A DNA stretch of 64,000 bases from Aphelenchoides besseyi (GCA_024699855.1 JAMPIQ010000002.1:6324001-6388000); one strand, 5' to 3'; numbered from the stretch's first letter, positions 10,557 to 23,224 are shown. Made by a program: numbers and translations. The notes: generated from the sequence alone by a model not told the origin.

Positions 10557-13500
10557 ATGCGAATCCGGCATACACTCGATCGGCAAGAATCCGCAGAATC
10601 GAAAGCCCCTTTAATTGCCACCTACAGTGCCAACGATTGTGGAGCGTCTACGTCTTCAAGTTACCAAAATGGTTAGAACGAACAAACGGTTTAAAACAAG
10701 ATGATTACAGAAACAGCTCAAATACCTGGAACACCAAGCACTGTGTCTTCTGATCCTTTTCCCGATTGTGGATATTCAGAAGACTCCTTCTTTCAATCTC
10801 CATCACTTTTATCTCGGCCGATGGCTGCAGTGGTGATTTCACATTAAATATGAATAATCAAAAACCGCTTGCAGTACATCAACAACACCGATCCCGATCG
10901 CTCGAAACAACTCAAAAACGCACATCGATCCTCCAAGCCAATTTCCGATTCTAAAACTCAGTCGAAGGTCGACGAACAAAACGAACGAGATGTCGAAAAC
11001 AGTAGAAAAGAACTTAACCCAGAAGGCGGTCCGCAATTGCGCAGTTTAGAGGCGGGTACCCGCATAAAATGTTCGTTTAACTCAAATTCAAAAATAAACA
11101 TTTCATTTTAGTCGTTGACGAAAAGTCGAAAAGACCATTAAGACGTTCATCAACTTCGAATTCTCAACGTCAACACCAAAACAGTTACGGCAGAAATCAA
11201 ACACGATTGCCCCGTGTGTTCACTCGTCAATCAGGATTCAACTACATTTTTGAAAAGGTCTCTGGTACAACTGACGATTCAGCTTCTGAATCCGATACCG
11301 CCGCCAGTTCCATTCAAGTGGACATTGAGAAATTCGAAAACTTGTACAGAAGAGTTCGCAGAAAACTGAAAAACAGAGAACGGTAAGCTGAGAATGTCTG
11401 ATTGTTCTTATTCTTTGTAGTGACAACTCCACAGAGTCCAGCGATTCAGATATGAGTCAAGAGAACGAAGAAAAGAAAGGAGGATTTGGGAGCCGTCAAA
11501 TGAGACGTTGGGCCTTTTGGTTTATTGTTGCATTTCTAGCGGCACTGACAATCAAGGATGTTGTTGAATTGGTAGATCAAGAACGAACAATGCGTCTTCA
11601 TCAGGAATCTTTGCAGATAACCGAATATTCGGCTGATCCAAAACAATCGGACATCAACGTCGTTTTTAATGGAAAGTTTGTTTTTAAACAACTTCTTGCC
11701 TGCTTTAATCATAATAACTCCTTTTATTTTAGATACAATGACAATGCCAAACATCACATTTTGTATGATGAGAAATCAAGCGTACAGTCATTTCAATCTG
11801 ACCGTCGACGCCAATTGGGATCGGTCAATTGATGTTCGTTCTTTTCTGTTGCTCTTTTATTGTCGCGAAATTTTTAGGAAAATTTGTCCAATCTAAGTGA
11901 TCGGGATTCATTTTTGAAGAGCAAATGGGATTACCGTATGGCAGTTGAAGGCTACGAAGTGATCTCTTCGTTGAGTAGTATGGAGCGAGAAACCGAATCA
12001 ATTCATGGCACAGTACACGCGATTACGATGTTTCGAAAAGTACCGCGTTTTGAAGGCAAACGAATCATGATAAAGGTATCACGATTCTTGTTAAATTCTA
12101 AACTTTTATTTTCAGAAATGGTTGAATGTGATCGAAGAGCGCAATGTGACTTTTGAAGAGTTCACACAAAAAGTGGGTGCCGAGATTATTCGTCCGTCAA
12201 TGCAACGATTTCAACGACTCTCATTCAACGAAGATTTGACTATTCCGACGCGTTTTCGCACTTCGTGGATTTCCGAAAAACAATTTTGTTTTCAACCCTG
12301 GTCCCCAAGCGCCGATTATATGAACATCGACGATCAAGGTCGTTTCTTCACCATGAGCCTGTCACATAACGGCGAGAATTTGAATAACAAGAGTGTTGGC
12401 TGTATGACTGTTGATTTTCATGGCCGACCGAGCTCATTGAATCGATTCATGGAAGGAAAAGGACGAACACGTGATGGTTTTGACGATGAGGTTAGTTTTT
12501 GTTTGATCGGAACGCTTTTGAAATCTGAAGTGGATGCGACTTTCTATTAAACTAACCACTTCAACTGGGTCGGCAAAATGAATGGAAAAATGTACCTAAT
12601 TTGAAGTTGCTAACAATTTTGAAACAAAACTATTTCTCAGCTATGCATGGGACAATATCATGAAGTGGTTGTGGAAGTTCGTGCCAAATACGAAATGCTT
12701 GAAAACGGTACGCGATTGAAGACAATCAAAATTCACCTCTAAGCTTCAGATGATAACGGAACCCATTGTCGTGAACAGAAAGAAGGTCAAGATAACGAGT
12801 TTGATTGTTTGTCACGATGTCGAATGGACATGTTGCGCGAATGGTGCAAATGTACTCCGCTTACTCTTGGCTATTTGATGCGCAATCCTGAAGAAGAACT
12901 GAAAGTTCATCCGCACTGTAACTACGAAAAGTGTATTCTCGAGTTAGTGACAAAAGAAATCTTTGTCTTTTATTTGACATTTTTAGCGTTCAAAGTCGAA
13001 ATTACACGGATATTGAGTGTCAAAAGAATTGTCATCGTGATTGCACACAAATACGATATGCAGTCACTCACAAGACACAAGGACGTTTGTTACGACCGGG
13101 TAATAAGAAATAAAAATAGCACAACTGTTGAGTATTTAGACATGACTGTTATGGAACTTCAATGGGGATCATTCGAGTATTTGAGCATGAAACAAGATGT
13201 TAGTTCTAATGATAGACAAGTTTATTAGATGCATTTAGTGGGTCTGGTCTGTGACTACGTTTATCGCTGCTTTGGGAGGTTCCATTGGCTTGTGGTTGGG
13301 ACTATCGATTTTGAGTTTAATTCAGGTTATAGAATTCACAAAAAAATGAAAGAATGTTGTTTAGGGCGGAACTTATTTGTACTCCTACTTAACTGACACG
13401 GTGATTAAGAAGAAGATTCGAAAGCGCAAAGCCTCCGTTGCTCCAGCAACTAAAAGCGATGAAGACACAAAGAATTCCGGAAACATAGCTGCCAACCCAT

Positions 13501-13643
13501 TCGAAACACCATTTAAGAAGGTTTTTTTGTACATTAGGAATACAATTTAACTGACAGTTTAGGCCTCCAAAGCCACAGCCTTCAATCCACCACCCGCTTA
13601 TAACGATGGGCAAAAACCAACGACTAATATTCAGATCGAATGA
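10557..13643 (+). CDS. DEG/ENaC family cation channel subunit
   Basis: About a dozen exons on the plus strand. TM1 is WAFWFIVAFLAALTIKDVVE near 11520. The extracellular part has the family start (MTMPNITFCMMRNQAYSHFN) and a Cys-rich region with GTHCREQKEG, CLSRCRMDMLREWCKCTPL and CQKNCHRDCTQIRYA. TM2 is GGSIGLWLGLSILSL, which carries the GLS selectivity-filter triplet. Such channels are trimeric, Na+-conducting, amiloride-sensitive, and gated by mechanical force, acid or peptides. Upstream exons that stay in phase add a Ser/Arg/Lys-rich cytoplasmic N-terminus of roughly 230 residues, long for the family. I do not see the usual His-Gly gating motif before TM1. The C-terminal tail is short and ends PPPAYNDGQKP, a PPxY (Nedd4-binding type) motif. 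The start at 10557 is tentative, because a second open frame overlaps the first exon. Confidence 0.85.
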
Positions 13644-13717
13644 TTGAACACTTAGCTTCTTTTTTCATCTTATTCGGGTTTTGTAATACTTTCTCAACTG
13701 CTATGGCTTCAACATAC

Positions 13718-14298
13718 TCAATTTTTGATTGTAGTCGCATTCATAGAAAATAAACTTTCAGTAGGAATTAAAGTTACCTGTTGACGGTGAATGGCGTCAA
13801 TTGTTCGCCGTACGACATTGCAACTGATGGAAGCAAATCTAATCAAAGAAAATAAGAATGAATGCAAAAGAAAACGAAACGTACCAACGTCGGGAAGGTG
13901 AACGGCTTCTACGTGAAGCACATAGTTGGCTTCTGATTGACCGGAACAACAAAACTCGTTCTTTGCAAACCTAAAGACACGAAAATCTTTAAAGCTTCCA
14001 ACAAAAAAGAATCGTTTTGCGCGCTCTTGTGTTATTTTGATCGCACAGAAATTGACGAGAGCGAAAAGCTCATGAAAATGCAAAACGCTTATATGGATCG
14101 ATTCACGGTCCTTTCACCCAAAACCACTCGCCTGCATTCTACCAAGTCGTTTTTTGTTTTGGAGTGTTTTAGTCGTACGTGTTGAATGATGTCCGATTCA
14201 TTGACGAATTGTGGTCGATTTTGACAGAGCCGACAAGTTCGAGGTAACGGCGGAGATTTGGAACCTGAAGCATGAGATTGAAGATGATCGTCGCTCAT
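13718..14298 (-). CDS. Small C2H2 zinc-finger protein
   Basis: The start at 14298 gives MSDDHLQSHASGSKSPPL. A zinc finger follows directly: CRLCQNRPQFVNESDIIQH, closing with VRLKH, which fits C-x2-C...H-x4-H. A second exon (about 13880-13970) gives FCCSGQSEANYVLHVEAVH, with the His pair and Cys residues of a second, less regular finger. A third exon (about 13718-13850) ends the protein. The donor of the first exon was not pinned down. Two closely spaced fingers of this sort usually bind nucleic acid or protein. The target is not predictable. The gene lies 270 bases downstream of ESCO on the same strand and is convergent with the DEG/ENaC gene (75 bases between stops). Confidence 0.55.
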
Positions 14299-14567
14299 TT
14301 CACTCCATAGTGTCCGTATGGAAGAAGATTAATCAAATAGAAATTTGATTAAAAACATAATAAGAAGTCCAATTATTCATCGTTTTGACGTTGACAAAAA
14401 TGCCAGCAATTCAACATGTTTCCTTTTGACACATCTGCAGCGAAACAGACGACACTTCTAAACGTCCATCAAACCTTCGGAGAACAGAAGTTTATGTTTT
14501 AAACACAGGAACTGGAAACATGCGACGAATTAAACGCACAAAGTGAGAAGTATAAGAAAAAGTAAAA

Positions 14568-15521
14568 CTAATCGTTGTAGATCAAATATTTTCCATCTTT
14601 TTGTTTTGTATACGAGATAACGAATTCCAGACCACCATCTTCGGGCTCATCGAAAGCGACCAGCACTTTGGAGAGTTGAGCTTTCGGATAGACGAACTGT
14701 CTGGAGACGTTCAACAACATCGTAGCCACTCCACGTCGCCTCATTGATTCGTGCACCCACAGACGATTGACGCCAATAAACGATCCGCAGAGTTTTCGAT
14801 TGTCCGGCAACAAAACTGCCGAGTCAATGGGATCGACAAGAACAACCGAAGCAATGAATTGTGGACATTTGATCTTCTGATTCGAGTGAACAATGAAAAC
14901 CGCTGCTAAACGATCTTTCTTCCAAGTAACAACGTCATCACAAAATCCGAGCTCCGGATTGATGTAATCCTACAATCAAAAATTAAAGTCCAATAAAAAA
15001 ACAAACTAACCGTGATTATGCTTTCAACTTTTTGTCGCAAAGTCGACGACGACTCGGAGTCAAGAACCAAGATCGTGGCTTCCATTGGCGTTGTTATTGT
15101 TTGATGTTTCAGTTGTCTAAAGGGCATTCTAACAACTACACAAACAATTAAACCCACTTCTTCCATGCCGTTAGTTGTGTTTGACGGATGTGAAACGACT
15201 TTGTGGATTTGAAACGGTTGTGATATTCTTCGTGAAGTTTCACATCGTGCTCATGATTCAAGTTGTATGTCATTCCACACTAAAACAAAGAAGATGAGAA
15301 TTCAATCAGACAATTAAACTGACCGTTGTGCACAATTCCAAACCAAAATTCTTTTGCCCAGCATCGAGAATCATTTGATTGTCATCTGCTTTTCGTTTTC
15401 GTGATGTTCGTTTTGGCGTCGCTTTCTGTGGTCGCTTTTCTGACGATCTTGGTGTTCGATTCTCATCGTTCACTGGAGCAGAATCAAAGAAACTCTTTAA
15501 AGTTGTTTGTTTAGACGACAT
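14568..15521 (-). CDS. ESCO/Eco1 cohesin acetyltransferase
   Basis: Three exons on the minus strand. The N-terminus is MSSKQTTLKSFF, a PIP box (QTTLKSFF) for PCNA binding. A basic linker follows (PKRTSRKRKAD). Next is the ESCO C2H2-type finger, LELCTTCGMTYNLNHEHDV with HEEYH downstream. The C-terminal acetyltransferase domain has FIGVNRLWVHESMRRRGVAT, whose RRRGVAT is the acetyl-CoA loop. It ends near FDEPEDGGLEFVISYTKQKD, matching the conserved end of Eco1 enzymes. The enzyme acetylates SMC3 during S phase and so locks cohesin on sister chromatids. At about 275 residues it is the short, Eco1-like form without the long N-terminal extension of vertebrate ESCO1/2. The start lies 195 bases from that of SMARCAL1 on the other strand. 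Confidence 0.88.
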
Positions 15522-15716
15522 CGAAGGAGCGCAGAAACTGATCAAAACATTGTCGACTATTCGACTTGAACATCGTGATACTTTGCGCGCCAAAACCGCA
15601 TTTTGCAGTTTTTCGATTTTGTTCGTTTTCCGCCCCAAAACATTTGGAGAACGTGCCCGTTGATTCGAATGGACGACAAGTAGATACTCGGTTTTGGATT
15701 CTTTTTTATTCTTTAG
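15522..15716. promoter_or_regulatory. Divergent intergenic region between ESCO and SMARCAL1
   Basis: The 195 bases separate the start codons of two genes transcribed away from each other. TTCTTTAG directly precedes the SMARCAL1 ATG and would suit a trans-splice or cis-splice acceptor. No TATA box stands out. Shared control of two S-phase genes is an inference from spacing only. Confidence 0.4.
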
Positions 15717-18361
15717 ATGACGACTCCCGGAGCCGAATTGACTCCCGAGCAGTTAGCTCGTATCGAGGCCAATCGAGCGGCGGCAATTGCGAAATTGATG
15801 AAGAGCGCTCAGGGAAGAGAGTTCATGGAGATGCGTCGTCGAGAACGTGAAGAGAATGGTGGTCCACCACCACCGAAAGTGCAAATTGTCACTGTTCCAC
15901 TTCAAAATGACAATCAAAGTGGAAATCGAAGTGGACCGTCTTCATGGCCAAAGTCCAACGTTCCACATCCAAGCACTTCAAGTTTTCGATCCGCTCAGCC
16001 AGCCAACACAGTTGTTGCCAATCAACCGACAACTTACAATCGCAATCAATCGCTTGTACGACCGGTGGTTGCGAACACTTTCCAAAATCAATCGTCGAAT
16101 ATTCGCTTTCAAAATCCGAATAAATCGAATGTGACTTCTGGCAATCAATTTCGTCAGTCGGCTCCCAATCCGTTGGCTAATCATGTCTCGAATATTACCG
16201 TTACGTTAAGCGTTTACAGCGAAAATGAAATCCAGGTACCTTAGCAGATTAATGTCATGATTAATGTAACGATTTCAGTTGATTGCCGAACCTTACAACG
16301 AGGAATTGGTCGAAGTTCTGCGAACTCACGGCTGCACATTTCACAAACCCGGTCCCAAGGATGTTTGCCAAAAGGCAACTTGGCGCTATAAGTTCGTGGA
16401 TCATCAAAAGCTCTATAAACGACTCTACGGTCCGTTCAATCGTATCAAATGCATCGTGAAGCCGCTGCCGCCTTGGGTCTTTCGTGTTTGTTATTCGAAT
16501 GCACGACAATAATTAAGTACTAACATTTTAGGTTTTTAGTGATGCGTTTCAAGGCGTGAAGAAAACCGTTACGCTTCCAAGTTTCCACAACAAAGTCGAA
16601 ACCTCTTTGCTTGACAAGCTATTTCCCTACCAACTAACTGGTTTGCGGTATGTTTTTGCAGTTATTTTCACATCTGATGGTTGTTTTTTTAGATTTGGCG
16701 TTGAGAAAGAAGGTCGAGTGTTGTTGGCTGATGAGATGGGTTTAGGAAAATCGCTACAAGCAATGGCTATTGCTCGTACGTATTCTGACGCGTGGCCTTT
16801 GCTTATCGTTTGTCCGTCGTCGGTTCGATACGCATGGAAATTGGTAAGAACAACTCGCAACAATCGTGTATGTTTTCTTTGTAGCAATTCGAAAAATTTC
16901 TGCCAAATGTCGACGATGTGAACGTGATCGAGAACGGAAAGCAAACGCTGCCGAGTGGTCGTACTTCGAACACTGTGGTGATTATCAGCTACGATATGAT
17001 GAGCATACGTGTTGACGAGCTTTACTGTCGTAGTTTTCGTGTCATCATTTTTGTGAGTTCCAATTACAATCACTAGTACGTGGAGTTTTAGGACGAATCT
17101 CATTGTCTGAAGAACGAGAAATCGAAACGTTCAAAAGCCGCAAAAAAGTTGTCGGTATGTTGAAACAAAGTTGATAGTTTTTATCCATAAACTTCAGGAG
17201 CGTGCTGAACGTCGAATTCTGCTGAGCGGTACGCCCGCATTGTCTCGACCTGCGGAATTGTACTCACAGATCAATATTGTGAACAAAAACATCTTTGGAA
17301 ACTACATTGAATATGCCAAACGCTATTGCGAATACAAGAAGAACTATATGGGTTTTATGGACGATAAAGGTGCTGAGAATTTGGAGGAGTTGTCGGCGAT
17401 TCTAAAACACACTTGTTTGATTCGGTACGTTGATTTCTTCAAATACGTTGATTCGTAGGGTTCTAGTCGTTTGAAAAATGATGTTCTTGAGGATCTGCCA
17501 GAAAAACGTCGACAGGTTCTGTATCTTACCGGAAACATAATCGCCAAACGATTGAAAGCCGTGAGTGAAGCGCGAAAAGAACACGAAAACATGACGAAAA
17601 AGGTAACACAATTTTGCCCGCTTATTTCACTTCTGTGGTTTTAGGGAACTAACGAGGATAAGCAGCGCACTTTGATGGAGTACTATCTTCAAACGGGAAT
17701 TGCAAAGGCCGATGCTGTGGCTGATCATATTATCGACAATTACTATCACGAAGAGGCCGAGGGCTGCAAACTTCTTTTGTTTGCTCATCACAAAGAAGTT
17801 TTGGATATCTTGGAGAATCGAATGAAAGCAAAGGTAACGAAACAATTTTGATTCGATTCATGACAGCTGTTCAGAACATTGCTACCATTCGAATCGATGG
17901 TCAAACGAAAGGACCGGATCGTGCGCTTTATTGCAAACAGTTTCAAGACGATCCGAAGATTAAAGTGGCTGTTTTGAGCATCACTGCTGCAAGCGTAGGA
18001 ATCACATTGACTGCGGCAAGCAAAGTCATTTTTGCTGAACTCTACTGGACTCCAGCGGTAATTTTCAAGCGTTTTGTAGTCTTCTATTTGTGATTTACAG
18101 ATCATGATTCAAGCTGAAGATCGTGCTCATCGTATCGGTCAACGAGATTCGGTTCTTGTTGAATACGTTTTAGCGAAAAAGACGGCCGATGACGAGATTT
18201 GGCCACGAGTGCAATCGAAACTCCACGTTTTGGCGGGTGTTGATCTGAACAACGAAACATTCGGAGATCTCGATAACACCACGCGTGAATTCGACGATCG
18301 TCCAAAGATTACCGACTTTTTTTCAATTTTGGACAAGAAAGAGAAGGAAAACGAAACTTAA
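15717..18361 (+). CDS. SMARCAL1/HARP annealing helicase
   Basis: About a dozen exons on the plus strand, roughly 720 residues. The N-terminus (LTPEQLARIEANRAAAIAKL) resembles the first helix of SMARCAL1, followed by a Gln/Asn-rich linker. One HARP domain lies at about 16200-16540 (VLRTHGCTFHKPGPKDVCQK, KRLYGPFNRIKCIV). The SNF2 motor follows: motif I is LLADEMGLGKSLQAMAIA, motif II is IIFDESHCLKNEKS (DESH, as in SMARCAL1), motif III is RRILLSGTPALSRPAEL. The helicase C lobe has LLLFAHHKEVLDIL, AASVGITLTAASKVIFAEL and AEDRAHRIGQRDSVLVEY. The enzyme anneals RPA-coated single strands and remodels stalled forks in the nucleus. The first motif for RPA binding is not obvious. All catalytic motifs look intact. 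Confidence 0.93.
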
Positions 18362-18846
18362 GATCTTCAATTTGTTCGTAATTCAAATGTTACTGTAACT
18401 GTTTCCTCTTAATTTGCTAAATCGTATGGACAACACTTGTATTGCTGTTTAAAGTAAGCTCATAAATTGTGTCAAATCCTCCTTTCTGTCTTTCTATTCT
18501 CAACGCTTCTTGTTAACACGCAGTAGCGTTTTTTCCGTGCCGGTTGACTTCTGAATTCATTTAAACTGTCGAATTGAGAGCTGAAATTTCGTTGAGATCT
18601 CTTATTCTGTTCATTGTCGTTGACAAATCTATTTCAAGTTTATTGGCTTTTACGGAACAGTCCGTTAAAGTTCGAAGATCAATTGCTAAAACATACTGCT
18701 AATGTTTGAATAAACTTACACACAAATGGTGCTTAATGAGAATGTACAGAAGGAAAAGCGAGATTTTAAATACAATTTTCAAGTAGTTTGAAATTACTGG
18801 CTACTTTATAGCCAAGACAATAGTTAATTGTTTGTTATTGAACAAG

Positions 18847-20524
18847 TTATCCCCGACGATTAATAGCCACAGACCATTCGCTGCCAAATCCGCTGCTCGC
18901 CAAACTGTCCATCGAATCGCGACGAGTTGGCATATAAGGTGTTGGAGTGTAGACAGATGAACGCGAAACTGAGCGGAAATCTTCGGAGTCACTTTCCACT
19001 TCGTCTTCTGAGTTGATGTTAATCGCGACTTCTTCGACCTCATCATCCCACGCCATTTCGTATTGCCACCAATCTTCGGCAATAGTCCCGGCCATTCGAG
19101 TTCTAAAAATCGCATCCAACCGATCACTTTGCTCTCTATTCATGTAGTTTTTCCAATCACGACTTCCGCCTTTTCGAATAAAGTTTTCTTGTCGTCTAAA
19201 TTCACAGTTCTTCTAACAATCAAATTGATGCGAACGTACAAGTGATTGCCCGGAAACCAACGACTTTGGTTTTTTTTCATTGCGTCAATGTGACTCTCAT
19301 TGACGATCTTCTCAAGTTGAACCGAATCATCGACCATATCCGCTGCGTTGCCTCCGATGAAATGGCCGATCTTTTGAATTGCTTCGTCAAGATTCTCAAA
19401 CATTTCTTCGTAGGTCAGAAAGAGTATGTTCTTATCATTGATGTGTGGAAGCCAACTGAGCAAGTGGTCGAAATAGTCGCCAAAAGCCAATTGACCGGAA
19501 GCAAACAATTCGAAGAAAACGTCAAAATCACCGTCAGCCCTAAAACACGTTTGTTTTGCGATTGTTTCACAAGAATTTTGACATACCAGTTGTAAATTTT
19601 GAAGTTACGATTGTGAAAGTAGTAGGAAACAAGACAGTCTTTTGGATTGCGAACAGCAAAAATGTACTTCGCCTTCGAGTTTTTCGGACAGTTATAGTAC
19701 GAAAAATGGGTTTTGAGCAGACGAGGATGTCGCAAAGCGTTCACGTAATCGGCACCCATCTTCTCAATCATCGGAGACGTTTTGCAGAGCTCTAAAGCTA
19801 AATGCCGCAATAATTCGTGAACACGCGAAGACTCCATTACCTTGTCCTTCCTCAGGACCATACTCGTTCATCATAAGCTGCGAACAAATGTGTTGAACCT
19901 AAATTCAGTTTTTATTCTCAACAACTGCAAATGATCTTTCTACCCAGGTTGTACCGCATTTCGGATAACTAAAATGAGTTCGTAATTTTGGAATGTTTAT
20001 TGTTTTAACTCACGTGCACACAAAAACATCAGTTGGAAATGGCTGCATTGTTTTTGCTGATCGAACTTTCTCGGCTTGAAAGATTGGCGGCCAAACCTAC
20101 AAACAATGAGAGCAGTTGAGCTAGCGCTTCCTACCTCTCCATCGATAATCGCTTGTTTGGGCTGATTACTTGGTTGAAAGATCACAGCGTCTCGAATAAC
20201 CATTGGAGTTGTAGGTGAATGGACCATTTCTTCGCAAAAAGTCATTGGTTTTGAGTTGTTCGGGTCGAAATCGTAGATACTCATTTGACCGACCGCCAAT
20301 TCGCTCAACGCGTTGTCCCAAAACTTGCAACTGTTTCGTCGCAGAGCAGCGGCAGCCATCGAAGTTCGACGGCCGATTTGCCGACGAGCCCGGATCGGCT
20401 GAGCTGATGGTGAAGTTTCGTTGGTCATCGTGAAATTCAAATTCGGCGCCAGTTCTGCTTCTTCGTTAGGTTTCTGCTTACAATCACAAATGACTGCAAA
20501 CAACGGAGTGTAAAACAACATCAA
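18847..20524 (-). CDS. Cytosolic-type sulfotransferase with long N- and C-terminal extensions
   Basis: Minus strand, about six exons. The 5'-PAPS loop YPKCGTTW sits at about 19950-19975. [20 protein letters not shown] and [14 protein letters not shown] give the 3'-phosphate site. Near the end of the domain, a 44-base intron joins RWFPGNHL to [19 protein letters not shown], restoring the conserved RKG..DWK motif. Without this intron the domain would look frameshifted. The enzyme moves sulfate from PAPS to a hydroxyl or amine on a small molecule; the substrate cannot be read from sequence. There are about 130 residues before the catalytic domain and a Ser/Asp/Glu-rich tail of about 60 residues after it ([19 protein letters not shown]). 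The start may be 20428 ([10 protein letters not shown]) if TTTGCAG upstream is an acceptor. Confidence 0.85.
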
Positions 20525-20529
20525 TATAA

Positions 20530-22670
20530 AACGCGTCTAATCAAAAACACGTGTTTCCTTCGAAAAGATAACAGCTTATAGCAACCCAAAGGCTAAGGAA
20601 AGCTCATGAAAAAGTTCAGAGGCTCCAGTAGCGCGCAGTGACTGTTATCCACACGATTAAATAGGCAGCACAAGGTCGCGTGCTAATCGAGTTTCGATCT
20701 TGACCGCCCATTGTTTTCCTCCGGCAAATGGGCGTAGTTTTGGTTAATTTTCCGAAGCCCGGCTTCTGCGTAGGAAGCTGCCGTAGGTCTGTGCCAGTAA
20801 GTTGATTGGATTTGAATGCGGTTATACACTTCAATATCTATGAAAGTATAAGGCACACCAAAACGTATAGGCGTCATCGGAAGCCAAGGTTTTGCTTAAC
20901 TGGTAACGTTCTACGAACTCGATGGCTACTCGCGAAATTAAAATTAAATTTTGTTTTGACTGCGTTGCGCAAACCGATTTACTTCCGTAAGCTGAAACAA
21001 ACGGCGGAGAGGTTTAGACCGACGTCAAATTGAAATTGAGTTTACGTCCCCAATATAAATCGTCAACTCATTAAGATGACTGTAAGAAGAATCGGAAGTT
21101 AACGAGTTATTATGACTAAACCTATGAATCATATTCTGACTAAATTGTGGGTAACAGACGAAAACTTTCGAAATCTTTTCCGTCTATGAGCACTCGTTTA
21201 GTTACAACAACTCAGTTTCATCAAAAGTGAACATGTAATGAATGTTGTTTACAAACAACAAAGTTCAGTTCTGTGGTTTCGCCTTAAAATAGTTTTCTTA
21301 TATAACTTTCGAAGACCAGTATTCCCGAGTTTTGATTAACTGTCATGACGCTCGACCTTAGCTGGAGTACAAACTGCCGATTGACGTTTTTTTGCAAACA
21401 TGTTGTAGTTAAAATCAAAGGTAAATGCACGTCTAAAAGGAGTAGATGATCACGCTTCCAATAAATGTTATTGCGAATTCCGAATTCTATGTTGTTCAAT
21501 AAACTGATTAGTGCTTGTCGTTGGTGTAGGAGATGATTAGAAGTCTGTTCGATGTCATTTAACTACATGAACTTATTTCCAAGTCTTTTGATTGGTGTAC
21601 CTTAAAATTCATCGCCTCAGTTTATGTTGAACGCCTTCACATGCAAAGATCTTCAATCACACTATTCCACTCTTGGTCCAATATTAATTGCGAAGGATAC
21701 AGAGATATGGTGTTCGTTATGCAACTTTTGTATTACACCTGACAGTTTCATGCCCGAAATAACTGTCGCGAAATTAATCGAATCTTCTGTTCATTCCCTG
21801 AATTTGTTGCTAACGAACAACAAAATGCGTCTCCTTACGAAAAAACGTCCCAAACAAATTCAATAAACGACTACCGTTAGGTGTCGATCCACTGTATTAT
21901 TTGAATCCTATGGCTGAACAACTTGTCGTTGTCATTTAATCTAAAAACTCGACAATTGGAAGTCTCAACACATAAACTCGTTTGAGTCTCCTGAAATGCG
22001 TGGCAAAATGAATTCAAGTTCGATGTTTACATTTCAATTCAATTAACAACAAGAATGCAGTAAACGAGACAATGCCGGAGATCATAAGCGGATGGTACGA
22101 CCGATGGTTTACTCAACAAATCGAATCTGTGTGCTGGTCATAAGCCGTGCCAAAACATATTGTTGTCAACAATTAGTTGCAAAATGGCGTGGGTTAAGTC
22201 AATTTGTTGACAATAACAATCAACACTGTCGTGCAAATCCGAAAATCAAACTTCACTTCGACAATCCACTTTATAGGCAACTCAATTACTTATTGCATTA
22301 TACACAAGTATTTTTTCTTGTTACTTTATCGTAAACCTTCTGGGTCTCCACTTCATCGAATTAAAACCGTTGATGTCAACTTATAGAATTCACGACTTTA
22401 TGTCATCAAAAAGCACATATAATTTCTTAAATCAGACACGATGTTGTTTGCACGTCAATCTATGCAGGTAAACACAAGAACAGAAACAACTCTTCAATCG
22501 AAGTTTCTTCAATCTATCTTTCAAATAAACTTCGGGATGGAATACCCATTGGTACAAACAAGTGAATCGAATGGTCGATTATCCGATTGAACTACGCAAT
22601 TTGCTTCTGCAGAATCTCTATTTTCAATTTTCAAGTTTTTTCTTCAGCTTTTTCCATAGAACAAGTAAAA
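20530..22670. other. Gene-poor AT-rich interval
   Basis: Only short open frames without splice logic or family resemblance are present. I see no tRNA, rRNA or spliced-leader gene by eye. The stretch may hold the 5' end and promoter of the sulfotransferase and decayed repeat sequence. Confidence 0.5.
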
Positions 22671-22678
22671 CGGCGGTC

Positions 22679-22700
22679 GAGCCCCCCTCCGGGGGGCCTC
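22679..22700. repeat. GC hairpin in AT-rich surroundings
   Basis: Six C residues and six G residues flank a TCC loop, extended by a further G-C pair and, across one bulged base, by GA/TC pairs. The stem is almost pure G-C in otherwise AT-rich DNA. It lies about 1.2 kb past the 3' end of the Helitron-type helicase on that gene's own strand, where a rolling-circle transposon would carry its 3' terminal hairpin. On the helicase strand the bases after the hairpin do not give a clean CTRR end, so the link is tentative. Confidence 0.5.
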
Positions 22701-23224
22701 CCTTCAATTAGCACAGATCATTGACATCATTTTTTTACAAAACAATTCAACTATTTCAATTGTCAAACACTTCCTTTTCACATACAAATCCGACCATTTG
22801 CTGTGTCGATTTCCAAAAACAACTTCAACGATCTCTTTCGATCATAACAAACCAATACATCTCTTTGCTCAAGCAGTTTATATTTCCTAATCAAAACCAA
22901 TTTCTTTTCATTATCTCTCCATCAAATACCGGACTTTCATCTTCATACCCATATTTCAATATTCGCTTCTTAAAGAGGAGAGAGAGGGAAACTTTCGGAT
23001 CCAACGTCACAACCTTCGCACACTTTTGAGATGTAGACGGGCAAGCCGGGACCCAAGATGGAGACACGGTCTGATGAGCGAATTTGTGGTTCAGGCTGTG
23101 ACGCGGCTCTTCAAGTGTGCAACTGTGAGGAAAAGGAAGCTAGTCGATGATCAATTGTATACACGTATCGTGTAGTCAATTCGTTAAAGTCTGCAACGAT
23201 GTTGATGAAGAAGATGAACAAAAA

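Noticed and set aside
19140..19200. Apparent frameshift in the sulfotransferase before its last exon
   Set aside because: A 44-base intron with a GTACGT donor and AATTTAG acceptor restores the conserved RKG and DWK motif in phase, so the gene is not broken here.
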